Source: Planctomycetota bacterium
GTDB lineage: Bacteria; Planctomycetota; Phycisphaerae; Phycisphaerales; UBA1924
DNA: 64,000 nucleotides
Reading direction: 5' to 3'
Assembly (NCBI GenBank): GCA_017303555.1
Contig: JAFLCN010000005.1
Location: forward strand, 62,001 to 126,000
The notes below the pieces were generated by a model. The model made no database searches, was not told where the DNA came from, and saw only the letters and a list, made by a program, of their open reading frames with translations. Below, one piece after another: positions 36,227 to 44,384 of this stretch. Position 1 is the first letter of the stretch, and the number at the start of each line of letters is the position of its first letter. Both the position numbers and the translations under genes were made by a program.

Positions 36227-38987
36227 CTCGATGGCGCGGGCGCACGCGATCTTCACGCGGGCGCTGGAGCTTGACGGCGAGGCCCGGGACGAGATGGTTC
36301 GCCAAGCATGCGCCGGCGACGCGGATGTCCTCAGGCGGGTTGCCCGGCTGCTCCAGGTTGCGGAGCGGACCACCGACTTTCTGGAATCTCCCGCTGTGGC
36401 GTCGCTCGATGTCGGCCCCACCGGCGTGCCGCAGGCGGTGGGCAATTACCTCGTGGTGGGGGTGCTGGGCGTGGGCGGCATGGCGACGGTGTACGAAGCG
36501 GTGCAGGAGAATCCCAATCGCCGGGTCGCGATCAAGGTCCTGCATCAGTCGATGAGCCACTCTGATGCGTTGATGCGATTCAAGCTCGAGGCCCAGACGC
36601 TCGCGCGGCTCCGGCATCCGGGAATCGCTCAGATCTACGAGGCGGGCGTCGCTCCCCTCGGGCAGGCGGCCCCCTCGCCGTTCTTTGCGATGGAGTTGAT
36701 CCCCGAAGCGCTGAGCATCACGGGGTACGCGACGAAGCGGGCGCTCGGGCTGCGCGAGCGGATCGAGATGTTCGTCACCGTGTGCGACGCCGTGGTGCAC
36801 GGGCATCAGAACGGGATTATCCATCGCGATCTCAAACCGGCGAACGTGCTGGTCGGTCCGGACGGACGGGCGAAGGTCATCGACTTCGGCATCGCTCGGG
36901 GAGTGGGGCCCGAGGGGAAATCGCTCACGACCGCAACAGACGAGAAGAAGCTCATCGGGACGCTCAACGCGATGAGCCCGGAGCAGTGCCTCGACCCGTC
37001 GAGCATCGACGTGCGCTCGGACGTGTACTCACTTGGGGTGCTGCTGTACGAACTAGTGACGGCGAAATTGCCACACGACCTGTCGCGGTGCTCGGTGCCT
37101 CAAGCGGTGCGGGTGATCGCCGAGGGTGAGGTGTTGGAGGCTGGCAGGCTCAACCCCGAGGCTCGTGGCGATCTCGAAGCCATCATCGCCAGGGCGATGG
37201 AGAAGGACCGCGAGCGCCGCTACGCCGGCGTCAGCGAGCTCGCAGCCGACCTGCGCCGGTACCTCAACAGCCAGCCTGTACTTGCCCGGCGTTCGGGCGC
37301 GGTGGAGCGTGCGCGGAAGTTCGCGCAGCGGAATCCGGCGTTAACCGCGACTTTCGCCGTTGCTGCAGCAACGCTCCTCGCCGGCGCGATGGTGTCCACC
37401 TGGTTCGCCGTCGCCGCCAGCCGAGCTCGCGATGCGGCCCTGCAGCGGGAGCGCGAGCTCGAGATCGTCACCGAGTTTCAAGAATCGCTCCTACGGGGCC
37501 TTGACGTGGCAGCGATGGGCGATCAACTGCGCGAGACCGTGCGTGCAAGGCTCGCAAAGGCCGCCAACGCGAGCGGCAAGGTCGATCCGGCCCGGCAACA
37601 GCCGCAAGAGCAACAGTGGGACGAGGTGCTCGGGCGGCTGAACTTCACCACGATCGCCGTCGAGCACCTGAATCAAAGCGTGCTGCAGCGTTACGCCAAG
37701 TCGATCCGCGATCGCTTCGGCGAGCAGCCTCTGCTGCGCGCACGCCTGCTGCAGCAGCTCGCGACCACAATGCGATCGCTCGGGCTCCACAACGATTCAT
37801 TGCCCCTACTCGCCGAGGCGCTCGAAGTGCGCCGCAAGGAACTCGGGCCCGATCACAACGACACGCTTCAGACTCAGTTCACGGTCGGCTCGGTCCTCTC
37901 CACCCTCGGCAGGTTCGATGAAGCCGAAGTCGCACTGCGCGAAACGTACGAGCGACGGCGCGCCGCGCTGGGACCGGATGATCGGAACGCGCTGGCCACC
38001 GGCGCCGCCTTGGGCGGCGTGTATCAACGAATGAACCGCCTCGCGGACGCGCAGCGCATCCTCGATGACACCCTCGAACGCCAGCGCCGCGTGCTGGGCG
38101 ACGACGACCCGGCAACGCTGCGCTCGCTGAACAACATCGGCATTCTGCACGCCGTGAGCGGCCGCCTCGACAAGGCCGAAGAGAGCTGGCGCGAACTGCT
38201 CGACCGGCGACGCAGGGCGTTGGGTCCGGACCATCCCGAGTACCTCGGCTCGCTCGGAAACCTCGGCAACCTGCTGCTGGATCAGGGCAGATTCCAAGAG
38301 GCCGAACCACTCCTGCGCGAGTCGCTGGCCGCGGACCGGCGGCGCCACGGCGACGCCCACCCGTCCACGCTGACGTCGATGGCGATGCTCATGTCGTTAC
38401 TCCGCGAGTCCGGCGACCTGCCGGGCGCGGAGACGATCGGCCGGGAGTGCCTCGCCGGTCGAACCGCAACGCTGGGGCGAGAGAACGTGGACACGGTGAA
38501 CACGCTGGCCACGCTGGGCGCGATCGTGTACGCACGCGGGCGTGCCGACGAAGGCGAGAAGATGATGCGGGAAGCGATCGAGGTGCAGAACCGCGTCGTC
38601 GGCGCGTCGCACCCGGCGGCGATGAACGCGATGACGCTGCTGATGGAGGCCCTGTGGAAATCCGATCGGGACCAGGACGCCCTTGCTGTGAGCACGCAAC
38701 TGGTCGAGCTCTCACGCGCCAGCAAGGACCCGCTCTCGCCGGGACCGACGCTGTCGGTGCACGGGGCGATTCTGGATGATGTTGGAAGGCATTCCGAGGC
38801 GCTCAAGGCTCTGCAGGACGGCTATGCGATGGTCGAGCGCACCTTCGGCACGGTGCATCCGCAAACCCTTGCCGCGGCGCAGCGGCTGGCGGAATACTTC
38901 GCGAAAGCACGCCAGCGAGAGCCGGGTGCAGGGCACGAGGAAGAAGAATCCAAGTGGCGTGCCTTGTCGGAGAACCCCAAAAAGTGA
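36210..38987 (+). CDS. Ser/Thr protein kinase with TPR repeats
   Basis: About 925 residues. A short N-terminal helical region is followed by the kinase domain (about 80-355): GVGGMATVYEA, VAIKVL, HRDLKPANVL, IDFGIA and the altered activation segment GTLNAMSPEQ. One membrane helix (ALTATFAVAAATLLAGAMVSTWFAV) precedes a long TPR array (about 490-880) with repeated LGPDH / LLxLGRxxEAE-type units, probably outside the cytoplasm. ATG 36210 follows GAGGGG and overlaps the sigma gene. In planctomycetes such kinases are proposed to regulate the neighbouring ECF factor by phosphorylation; that role is inferred here. Confidence 0.9.
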   Translation: MIVAGDSMARAHAIFTRALELDGEARDEMVRQACAGDADVLRRVARLLQVAERTTDFLESPAVASLDVGPTGVPQAVGNYLVVGVLGVGGMATVYEAVQENPNRRVAIKVLHQSMSHSDALMRFKLEAQTLARLRHPGIAQIYEAGVAPLGQAAPSPFFAMELIPEALSITGYATKRALGLRERIEMFVTVCDAVVHGHQNGIIHRDLKPANVLVGPDGRAKVIDFGIARGVGPEGKSLTTATDEKKLIGTLNAMSPEQCLDPSSIDVRSDVYSLGVLLYELVTAKLPHDLSRCSVPQAVRVIAEGEVLEAGRLNPEARGDLEAIIARAMEKDRERRYAGVSELAADLRRYLNSQPVLARRSGAVERARKFAQRNPALTATFAVAAATLLAGAMVSTWFAVAASRARDAALQRERELEIVTEFQESLLRGLDVAAMGDQLRETVRARLAKAANASGKVDPARQQPQEQQWDEVLGRLNFTTIAVEHLNQSVLQRYAKSIRDRFGEQPLLRARLLQQLATTMRSLGLHNDSLPLLAEALEVRRKELGPDHNDTLQTQFTVGSVLSTLGRFDEAEVALRETYERRRAALGPDDRNALATGAALGGVYQRMNRLADAQRILDDTLERQRRVLGDDDPATLRSLNNIGILHAVSGRLDKAEESWRELLDRRRRALGPDHPEYLGSLGNLGNLLLDQGRFQEAEPLLRESLAADRRRHGDAHPSTLTSMAMLMSLLRESGDLPGAETIGRECLAGRTATLGRENVDTVNTLATLGAIVYARGRADEGEKMMREAIEVQNRVVGASHPAAMNAMTLLMEALWKSDRDQDALAVSTQLVELSRASKDPLSPGPTLSVHGAILDDVGRHSEALKALQDGYAMVERTFGTVHPQTLAAAQRLAEYFAKARQREPGAGHEEEESKWRALSENPKK

Positions 38988-39096
38988 GCGCCGCTTGGCC
39001 GTTCTGACCCGGCCGGTCCGAAGCACTGAAATTGCCGGCGCGAATGAGGCGCGGTTTCCGCGTCACTCGATGAAGGCTCTATTGAGGAGATGCGCG

Positions 39097-39573
39097 ATGT
39101 CCTTGAAGCGACACCCGATGGCCGTGGCGAACGCTGGCGACTTGCTCTCGCGGGTCCCGCTCGACACCGCGCTGGTTGTGCGCCTGCGGACGACGTACGA
39201 GCAGATTCGATCACGCGAGCTGCGACTCGCCGAAGTCTTCTACGCAAAGCTGTTCACAGCCGCCCCGCACCTGCGCGCGATGTTCCCGACCGATCTGGCA
39301 CTCCAGGCGCAGAAGCTGACCGCGTCGCTGGATGCCGTCGTCCGGAACTTCGAGCATCCCAACGAGAATCTGGCCACATTGTCGGCGCTGGGCCAGCGGC
39401 ACGCCGGATACGGAGCCCGACCCGAGCACTACGCGTTGGTTGTGGACCTGCTCGTCGATTCAATGCGCGAGGTCGGCGGCGCCGAACTTGATCAGAACGG
39501 CCTGCGCGAATGGAAACAGGCGCTGCAACTGATCTCCGCGCAGATGATCTCCGCGGCGGCGCCTTCAGCCTGA
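39097..39573 (+). CDS. Single-domain globin
   Basis: A 158-residue haem protein of the flavohaemoglobin-like globin branch. The CD1 phenylalanine (RAMFPTD), the E-helix Gln (LALQAQKLTAS) and the proximal His in LGQRHAGYGARPEHY, with the conserved YG and HY, are visible. There is no reductase domain. Such globins bind O2 or NO. ATG 39097 follows GAGGAG at 7 nt and was preferred to the upstream ATG at 39070. It lies 109 bp after the kinase-TPR gene and is followed by a strong terminator, so it may be the last gene of that unit or stand alone. Confidence 0.85.
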   Translation: MSLKRHPMAVANAGDLLSRVPLDTALVVRLRTTYEQIRSRELRLAEVFYAKLFTAAPHLRAMFPTDLALQAQKLTASLDAVVRNFEHPNENLATLSALGQRHAGYGARPEHYALVVDLLVDSMREVGGAELDQNGLREWKQALQLISAQMISAAAPSA

Positions 39574-39605
39574 GAACGCCCTCTGAATACCGAGATGTTC
39601 CGAGT

Positions 39606-39640
39606 GCCCGCGAATTCTGCGGGCCTTTGGTCGTTTCTTT
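39606..39640 (+). terminator. Intrinsic terminator after the globin gene
   Basis: GCCCGC (39606-39611) pairs with GCGGGC (39619-39624) over a 7-nt loop and is followed by the T-rich CTTTGGTCGTTTCTTT. Confidence 0.75.
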
Positions 39641-39825
39641 GGGGGATCGCGGTCTCAGGGCTGCGCCTTACGTGATCGGCGACAAAGGTCGAGCCGAGCA
39701 ATTTCTTCGATCTGCGTGGCGCGAATCGCGTCGCCCTTCCGCGTGGTGTGCAGGCACGCCGTTTCCATGAATGTCATGGCAGATGCGCCGTGCAGCGCGG
39801 GCAACCTCCGAAGCGAGAATCAGCC

Positions 39826-42492
39826 ATGACCGTCCGAAAGAACCACGTTGCAAAGTCCATTCTGAGTTCCCTTGTGCTCGCCGCGGGTGCCGCGGCACAG
39901 ACCGCCGAGATCGGCGTCGCGCCCGACGCTGGGATCAACACCACCGACGGCAACAACTCCAGCAACTCGCCCTTCAACACAGGGGCGGGAACCTCGCAGA
40001 TCATCCTCGATCGCGGCGTGCTCGATCAGATCCCCGTCGGCTGCGTCATCACCTCGATCGCGTTCCGGCTCGACGCGCCCGTCGCCGTCGCGTGGCCGGG
40101 CGCGGCGACCTCGTTCTCCGACTACGAGATCCGCCTGGGCAAAGCCGCCAACTTCGCATCAGGCCTGAGCACTACTTTCGCCAACAACGTCGTCGCGGGC
40201 AGCGACGTCAAGGTGCGCGACGGGCTCTTCGCGCCGCTCGCGGGCGTGTTCCCCGCGTCCGCCGCAGCGCCCAATGCCGAGAATTTCGGCCCCGCCATCA
40301 ACTTCACCACCGGCTTTTACTACACCGGGGGCGGGCTCGTCATCACCCTCCGCCACAGCGGCCAATTCGGCGGCACCTCGGCGGTGCTCGACGCCCACAA
40401 CACCCCCGGCGTCGGATTCGTTTTCGCCAACGGCCAGGGCGCGCTCAGCGGCATCGGGATCAACAACACCCCCGTCGTCCGCATCGGCTTCGTGCGCGAC
40501 ACCGCCGCTCGCGCCGACAACGTCAACAAGCTCTTCGTCGGCGAGGAGTTCGCCACCGCCGACGGCGTTTCGTTTTCCAACATCCATCCCTTTACCTCCA
40601 ACGACCGCACCATCGCGACGACCGTCGGCGCGAGCGAGATGGACGCTTTCGGTCCCGGCACCAGCCTTACCGGCGTTTCGCTCCGCAACGACAGCACCAA
40701 TCTCGTACCCTCCAACAGTCCGTGGCCCGGTGCCAACGTCGCATTCGGCAACTGGTTCCTCCAACTCTCACGCTCGCTCACCCCGGTCGGCGGGATGCTG
40801 AGCAACATCGATTCCAACGTCGACACCGACGCTGTCGAGGTGTACGACGCGCCGCTGGCCGTCTCTGCCGGCTCGATGCTTCCCAACCCCGACAACTGGA
40901 GCTCCGGCGCTCCCTCGCCCTACTCATTCGTTATCCCGTTCCAGCGGCCGTACGAGTACCGCGGCGGCGACCTGTTCATGCTCAACCGTACCAGCGGGCA
41001 CGGCCAGGCCGAAAGCGTGGCGGTGGACACCAACGCGAATCCGCGCATGCAGTCGGCGTGGTTCAACGACGCAAACACCGACTCGGTGACCCAGCTCGCG
41101 ACACCTCTGGTGTATCGTTTCGACGCCAACGCTGCGGTCATCGCACCCAACGACCGGGCCCTGAGCAACGGCAATTCGTTCACATGGCAGATGCTCTCGG
41201 CCAACGACGCGACGTACCAGGTCATCATCCACGAGAGCGAGCTCAAGCACATACCCATCGGCTCGGTGATCGATTCGTTTGCGCTGCGCCGTGCCGTGGG
41301 GATGGGTGCGCCGTGGCCGGCTTCGGACGCGGCGGCGCTCGATTACGATGTGTGGGTCAGCACCGCAGCACGCACGCCCGACACCATGAGCACGACCTAC
41401 GCCACCAACGAGGGTGCGGACAAAGTCCAAGTCCGCGACGGGGCGTTGGGTGTTCGCGGGCTTTCGTATCCGAGCGGACCCGGGGTGTCGGCGTATGGCC
41501 CGGCCATCGAGTTCCAGCGCGGGTTTGTGTACAACGGGGGCGGGCTGTGCATCACAGTCCGCACCACGGGGCTGCCCGGCGTGCTGCCCCCGAATTTCAA
41601 CGGCGAACTGGGTTCCTCTGCCGTTCGGTCCGTGACTAACGCCGATCGCACAGCGACCGACGGGCTCTTCTCAACGGGACCGGCGATCAAGCTGGGCTAC
41701 ATCGCTTCGGGTGTGACCAGCGGCGGCGAAGTCACCGGCAAGCGTGTCTTCGACGGCAACCGCACCAATCAGATCATCTACACCGCCGCGACGCTCAACG
41801 ACATCCCGCCCGGCGCCAAGATCACCGGTATGTCGTTCCGCAACCGCGTGACGCAGACCGCCGCGTCCTACCCGGCGAGCAAGACCATCCTGCCGCGCTT
41901 CGATGTCGCACTCAGCACCGCGGCCAACACTCCAAACACGATGAGCGTCAATGCCGCCTCCAACGAGGGCGCCGACCGCATCGACGCCCGCACCGGCCCG
42001 CTCGCGCTCCCCGCGGGAGTCTTCCGCGACAGCCCGATCCTTCCAACCAACGACGCCGACGAGTTCGACTTCTTCATCGACTTCCCGCAGGCGTTCTTCT
42101 ACCGGGGCGGCGACCTGTGCGTCACCATCCGCAGCGAGTCGCCTCTGAACGCGGTCTCCGGCTTCGACATCGCCGCCATGAACAGCAGCGCGCTCGCCAC
42201 GATGCGCCGCGACGAAGCCGACGCCGATGCCGCGGTGCTCGGCGCCTTCACCGGCCCGCCCATCATCCGCTTCGCTTACACCCCGCCCTCGCGCTGCCTC
42301 GCCGATCTCAATAAAGACGGCTTCGTCACCGACGACGACTTCGTGATCTTCCTCAACGCCTACAACATTCTCGACTGCGGCGATTCGCTCATGCCCGCTG
42401 GATGCCCCGCCGATCTCAACTTCGATGGGTTTGTCGATGACGCCGATTTCCAGATCTTCCTAGCGGCGTACAACGAGTTGCTCTGTACTTGA
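39826..42492 (+). CDS. Secreted four-repeat protein with GC-type dockerin anchor
   Basis: An 888-residue exported protein. A signal peptide (SILSSLVLAAGAAAQ) precedes four related beta-rich units of about 200 residues (roughly 30-245, 260-450, 455-655, 660-830). Each carries versions of IPxGxxITxxxFR, a DYEIRLGKAAN/FDVALSTAAN-like stretch, 'TMS..YATNEGAD-VQVRDGAL' and FYxGGxLxITxR. The C-terminus has two calcium-loop repeats bounded by cysteines (CLADLNKDGFVTDDDFVIF and CPADLNFDGFVDDADFQIF), the GC-type dockerin of Phycisphaerales. Probably surface-attached; the ligand is unknown. The Shine-Dalgarno sequence is weak. Confidence 0.88.
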   Translation: MTVRKNHVAKSILSSLVLAAGAAAQTAEIGVAPDAGINTTDGNNSSNSPFNTGAGTSQIILDRGVLDQIPVGCVITSIAFRLDAPVAVAWPGAATSFSDYEIRLGKAANFASGLSTTFANNVVAGSDVKVRDGLFAPLAGVFPASAAAPNAENFGPAINFTTGFYYTGGGLVITLRHSGQFGGTSAVLDAHNTPGVGFVFANGQGALSGIGINNTPVVRIGFVRDTAARADNVNKLFVGEEFATADGVSFSNIHPFTSNDRTIATTVGASEMDAFGPGTSLTGVSLRNDSTNLVPSNSPWPGANVAFGNWFLQLSRSLTPVGGMLSNIDSNVDTDAVEVYDAPLAVSAGSMLPNPDNWSSGAPSPYSFVIPFQRPYEYRGGDLFMLNRTSGHGQAESVAVDTNANPRMQSAWFNDANTDSVTQLATPLVYRFDANAAVIAPNDRALSNGNSFTWQMLSANDATYQVIIHESELKHIPIGSVIDSFALRRAVGMGAPWPASDAAALDYDVWVSTAARTPDTMSTTYATNEGADKVQVRDGALGVRGLSYPSGPGVSAYGPAIEFQRGFVYNGGGLCITVRTTGLPGVLPPNFNGELGSSAVRSVTNADRTATDGLFSTGPAIKLGYIASGVTSGGEVTGKRVFDGNRTNQIIYTAATLNDIPPGAKITGMSFRNRVTQTAASYPASKTILPRFDVALSTAANTPNTMSVNAASNEGADRIDARTGPLALPAGVFRDSPILPTNDADEFDFFIDFPQAFFYRGGDLCVTIRSESPLNAVSGFDIAAMNSSALATMRRDEADADAAVLGAFTGPPIIRFAYTPPSRCLADLNKDGFVTDDDFVIFLNAYNILDCGDSLMPAGCPADLNFDGFVDDADFQIFLAAYNELLCT

Positions 42493-42540
42493 TCGCGTCG
42501 CTGCGGTGGTGCCCGCGAGGGGGCATCGATCGCAAACCTC

Positions 42541-42572
42541 GGCAGCGCGAGGGTTGAGTTCCTCCCGCTGCC
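42541..42572 (+). terminator. Terminator of the dockerin-anchored protein gene
   Basis: GGCAGCGCGAGG pairs with CCTCCCGCTGCC (11 of 12 positions) around an 8-nt loop, followed by a short ATTTC. It lies 49 nt after the stop codon. Confidence 0.55.
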
Positions 42573-42595
42573 ATTTCAGCCAAAAAAGCCGACAC

Positions 42596-42620
42596 GGGCC
42601 TCAGGACGATCCTGAAGCCC
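42596..42620 (-). terminator. Terminator of the fibro-slime protein gene
   Basis: On the minus strand GGGCTTCAGGA and TCCTGAGGCCC form an 11-bp stem with one mismatch and a 3-nt loop, followed after 8 nt by TTTTTT. It lies 87 nt past the stop of the minus-strand gene. Confidence 0.55.
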
Positions 42621-42706
42621 GCGTCGCGGCGCGTGGGCACACGGAGGTGTGCGGTGGTGAATCGAGGACGGTCCTCCGACTCCGCCGGAGGCACCGGAGG
42701 TGTCGC

Positions 42707-43648
42707 TTAGTCAAAGAGGCCGGAGACCGGGGGCGGATCGACCGCCATGAGGCTGATCGTGGTATCGATGCGGCAGTTCGAGGCCGAGGTGTGGCGTTCC
42801 GCGAAGCAGAGCTTGAGCGGATACTTCTTGTTGTCCTCGAGGTCGGTGATGCGGTCGAGCTCGATGGTCTGGCTCACGGCGCCGTGGACGCCGCCGAGGT
42901 CGACCACCAGCTTGCCGTTCACGAACACCCAGACGTCGTCGTCACCGGTGAACGTGAAGGTCTGGCCGCTTCCCTTCTTGTAGGTGAACTCGGTGTCGAG
43001 CTCGAAGGTGAAGCCGAAGTTCTTGCTCTGGCCGGGCGAGTTGCCGAAGAGCTCGCCGTTGATCGGGAAGAAGCCGCCCTTGGCCGAGTAGCCGGCGTCG
43101 GTCTTGTCGCTGAACGAGTAGATATTCGAGTTGGCCTGGCGGACGAGCACGATCGGCACCGTCTTGCTCAGGTTCGTGCCGGGCACATCGCGGAACCACT
43201 GCTTGAACGCGGCTTCGGTCGTGAGCGCGCCGCCGTTGCTGGTGGAATTCGTGCCGGCTTTGTCGCCGGTCTTGGCGGCAAGGTACGACTTGGTGGTGGA
43301 GATGATGTTGCGGGCCTTGGCGTCCACCGCTTCCTTCGAGACCAGATTGCCCTGGCTCTTGAAGGCGGGCTTGCCGTCGGCATCGAGATCATCCTTCACC
43401 ATGTTGACATAGTGGCCGTAGCCGCCGGAGGGCACGAACTCGAAGTCCTTGTGCCCGCCGTTTTCGCTCGCCCACTTGAAGTCGCGGCAGGTGCCGTACA
43501 GCGTGAGCGAACTCGGAAGACTGGCGTACGGGTCATCCGCGGCACGGGCCGGCGCCTTCGACGGCGTCAGCAGTGCGCCGGCGACCGCGAGGCCCGCAAG
43601 GGCGAGCAGTCCGGCCGGCATAGCAAATCGATTCGTTGAACGGACCAT
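42707..43648 (-). CDS. Exported fibro-slime domain protein
   Basis: A 313-residue secreted protein. The N-terminus has a signal peptide (AMPAGLLALAGLAVAGALLTP). The fibro-slime (PA14-related) domain covers most of the rest: LTLYGTCRDFKW near 65, FFPINGELFGNS, FGFTFELDTEFTYKKGSGQTFTFTGDDDVWVFVNGKLVVDLGGVHG-type sequence (about 225-270) and ERHTSASNCRIDTTISL at the end. These domains are carbohydrate- or matrix-binding and occur in fibro-slime adhesins and dockerin-rich surface systems. ATG 43648 follows GAGGAGG. It converges with the dockerin protein gene; both could contribute to the cell surface. Confidence 0.87.
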   Translation of the reverse strand: MVRSTNRFAMPAGLLALAGLAVAGALLTPSKAPARAADDPYASLPSSLTLYGTCRDFKWASENGGHKDFEFVPSGGYGHYVNMVKDDLDADGKPAFKSQGNLVSKEAVDAKARNIISTTKSYLAAKTGDKAGTNSTSNGGALTTEAAFKQWFRDVPGTNLSKTVPIVLVRQANSNIYSFSDKTDAGYSAKGGFFPINGELFGNSPGQSKNFGFTFELDTEFTYKKGSGQTFTFTGDDDVWVFVNGKLVVDLGGVHGAVSQTIELDRITDLEDNKKYPLKLCFAERHTSASNCRIDTTISLMAVDPPPVSGLFD

Positions 43649-43796
43649 TGCAAACCCTCCTCGGCCACGCGGCCCTTTGCTCTCTCGTCGCGCCCTTCGA
43701 GCGGACAACTGAAAGGTCAGAAACGGGGTTGGAAGTTGCCAGTCGCTTGCGGTGTTTTTTGAGTGCGGGCGGTCCGTTTATTCCGGCGCTGGAGGA

Positions 43797-43866
43797 ACGC
43801 GTGGGGAGGTGAGGGGGAGAAGGGGGTGAGGAGGTGGGGAGGTGGGGAAGTGGGGAGGTGAAAGGG
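43797..43866. repeat. Purine-rich, G-tract repeat
   Basis: About 60 nt of near-pure purine/T sequence built of repeated GGGGAGGT- and GGTGAGG-like units, with at least eight runs of three or more G. It could form G-quadruplex structure on the plus strand. It lies in the 298-bp space between the divergent fibro-slime and DMT genes; a pyrimidine-rich CTCCCTCACCTCT follows at about 43900, able to pair with it. Confidence 0.6.
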
Positions 43867-43946
43867 CCGACGTTCGTGTCGCCTGCTCACCCTTTCACTC
43901 CCTCACCTCTCCGGATCTCGCGGCTCCATGCTCTCTACTCTGCGGC

Positions 43947-44360
43947 ATGGAGATTCCCCGCTGGGTTTGGACGGTGCTGCTGCTGGTCGGGTCGAACACG
44001 TTTATGACGTTTGCGTGGTACTACCACGTGAAACAGAAGACGTGGCCGCTGCTGCTGGCGATCGGCATCTCGTGGCTGATCGCGCTGCCGGAGTACATCC
44101 TGCAGGTGCCGGCGAACCGGATGGGGCACGTGGATCACGGCGGTATCTTCACGCTGCCGCAGTTGAAGATTCTGCAGGAGGCGATCACGCTGCTGGTGTT
44201 CACGGTGTTCACGATCTATGTTGCGAAGGAGAGGATGCGGCTGAACGACGTGGTGGCGTTCGGCCTGATCTTCGCGGCGGTGGCGGTTTCGATGATCGGG
44301 CGGCGGACCAGTGGCGACTCGCCGGTTGTTGAGACCGTCGGGGCGGTCGAGCCGAAGTAG
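43947..44360 (+). CDS. DMT-family membrane protein (DUF486)
   Basis: A 137-residue protein with four hydrophobic helices, of the small DUF486/DMT (drug-metabolite transporter-like) family: NTFMTFAWYYHVK after helix 1, SWLIALPEYILQVPANRMGH after helix 2, then LKILQEAITLLVFTVFTIYV and VAFGLIFAAVAVSMIG. Transport function is unproven. It lies 24 bp upstream of the SLC13 gene and in the same direction. Confidence 0.85.
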   Translation: MEIPRWVWTVLLLVGSNTFMTFAWYYHVKQKTWPLLLAIGISWLIALPEYILQVPANRMGHVDHGGIFTLPQLKILQEAITLLVFTVFTIYVAKERMRLNDVVAFGLIFAAVAVSMIGRRTSGDSPVVETVGAVEPK

Positions 44361-44384
44361 CCGGCGCGCTGGTATCTTCTTTCG

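Noticed and set aside
39771..41639. A 622-residue open frame (+2 relative) overlapping the dockerin protein gene
   Set aside because: Arg/Gly/Pro-rich product typical of an out-of-frame shadow; the true frame has a signal peptide, repeats and dockerin.
43797..43866. The G-rich repeat as a CRISPR array
   Set aside because: Units are short and contiguous with no unique spacers, and no cas genes are present.
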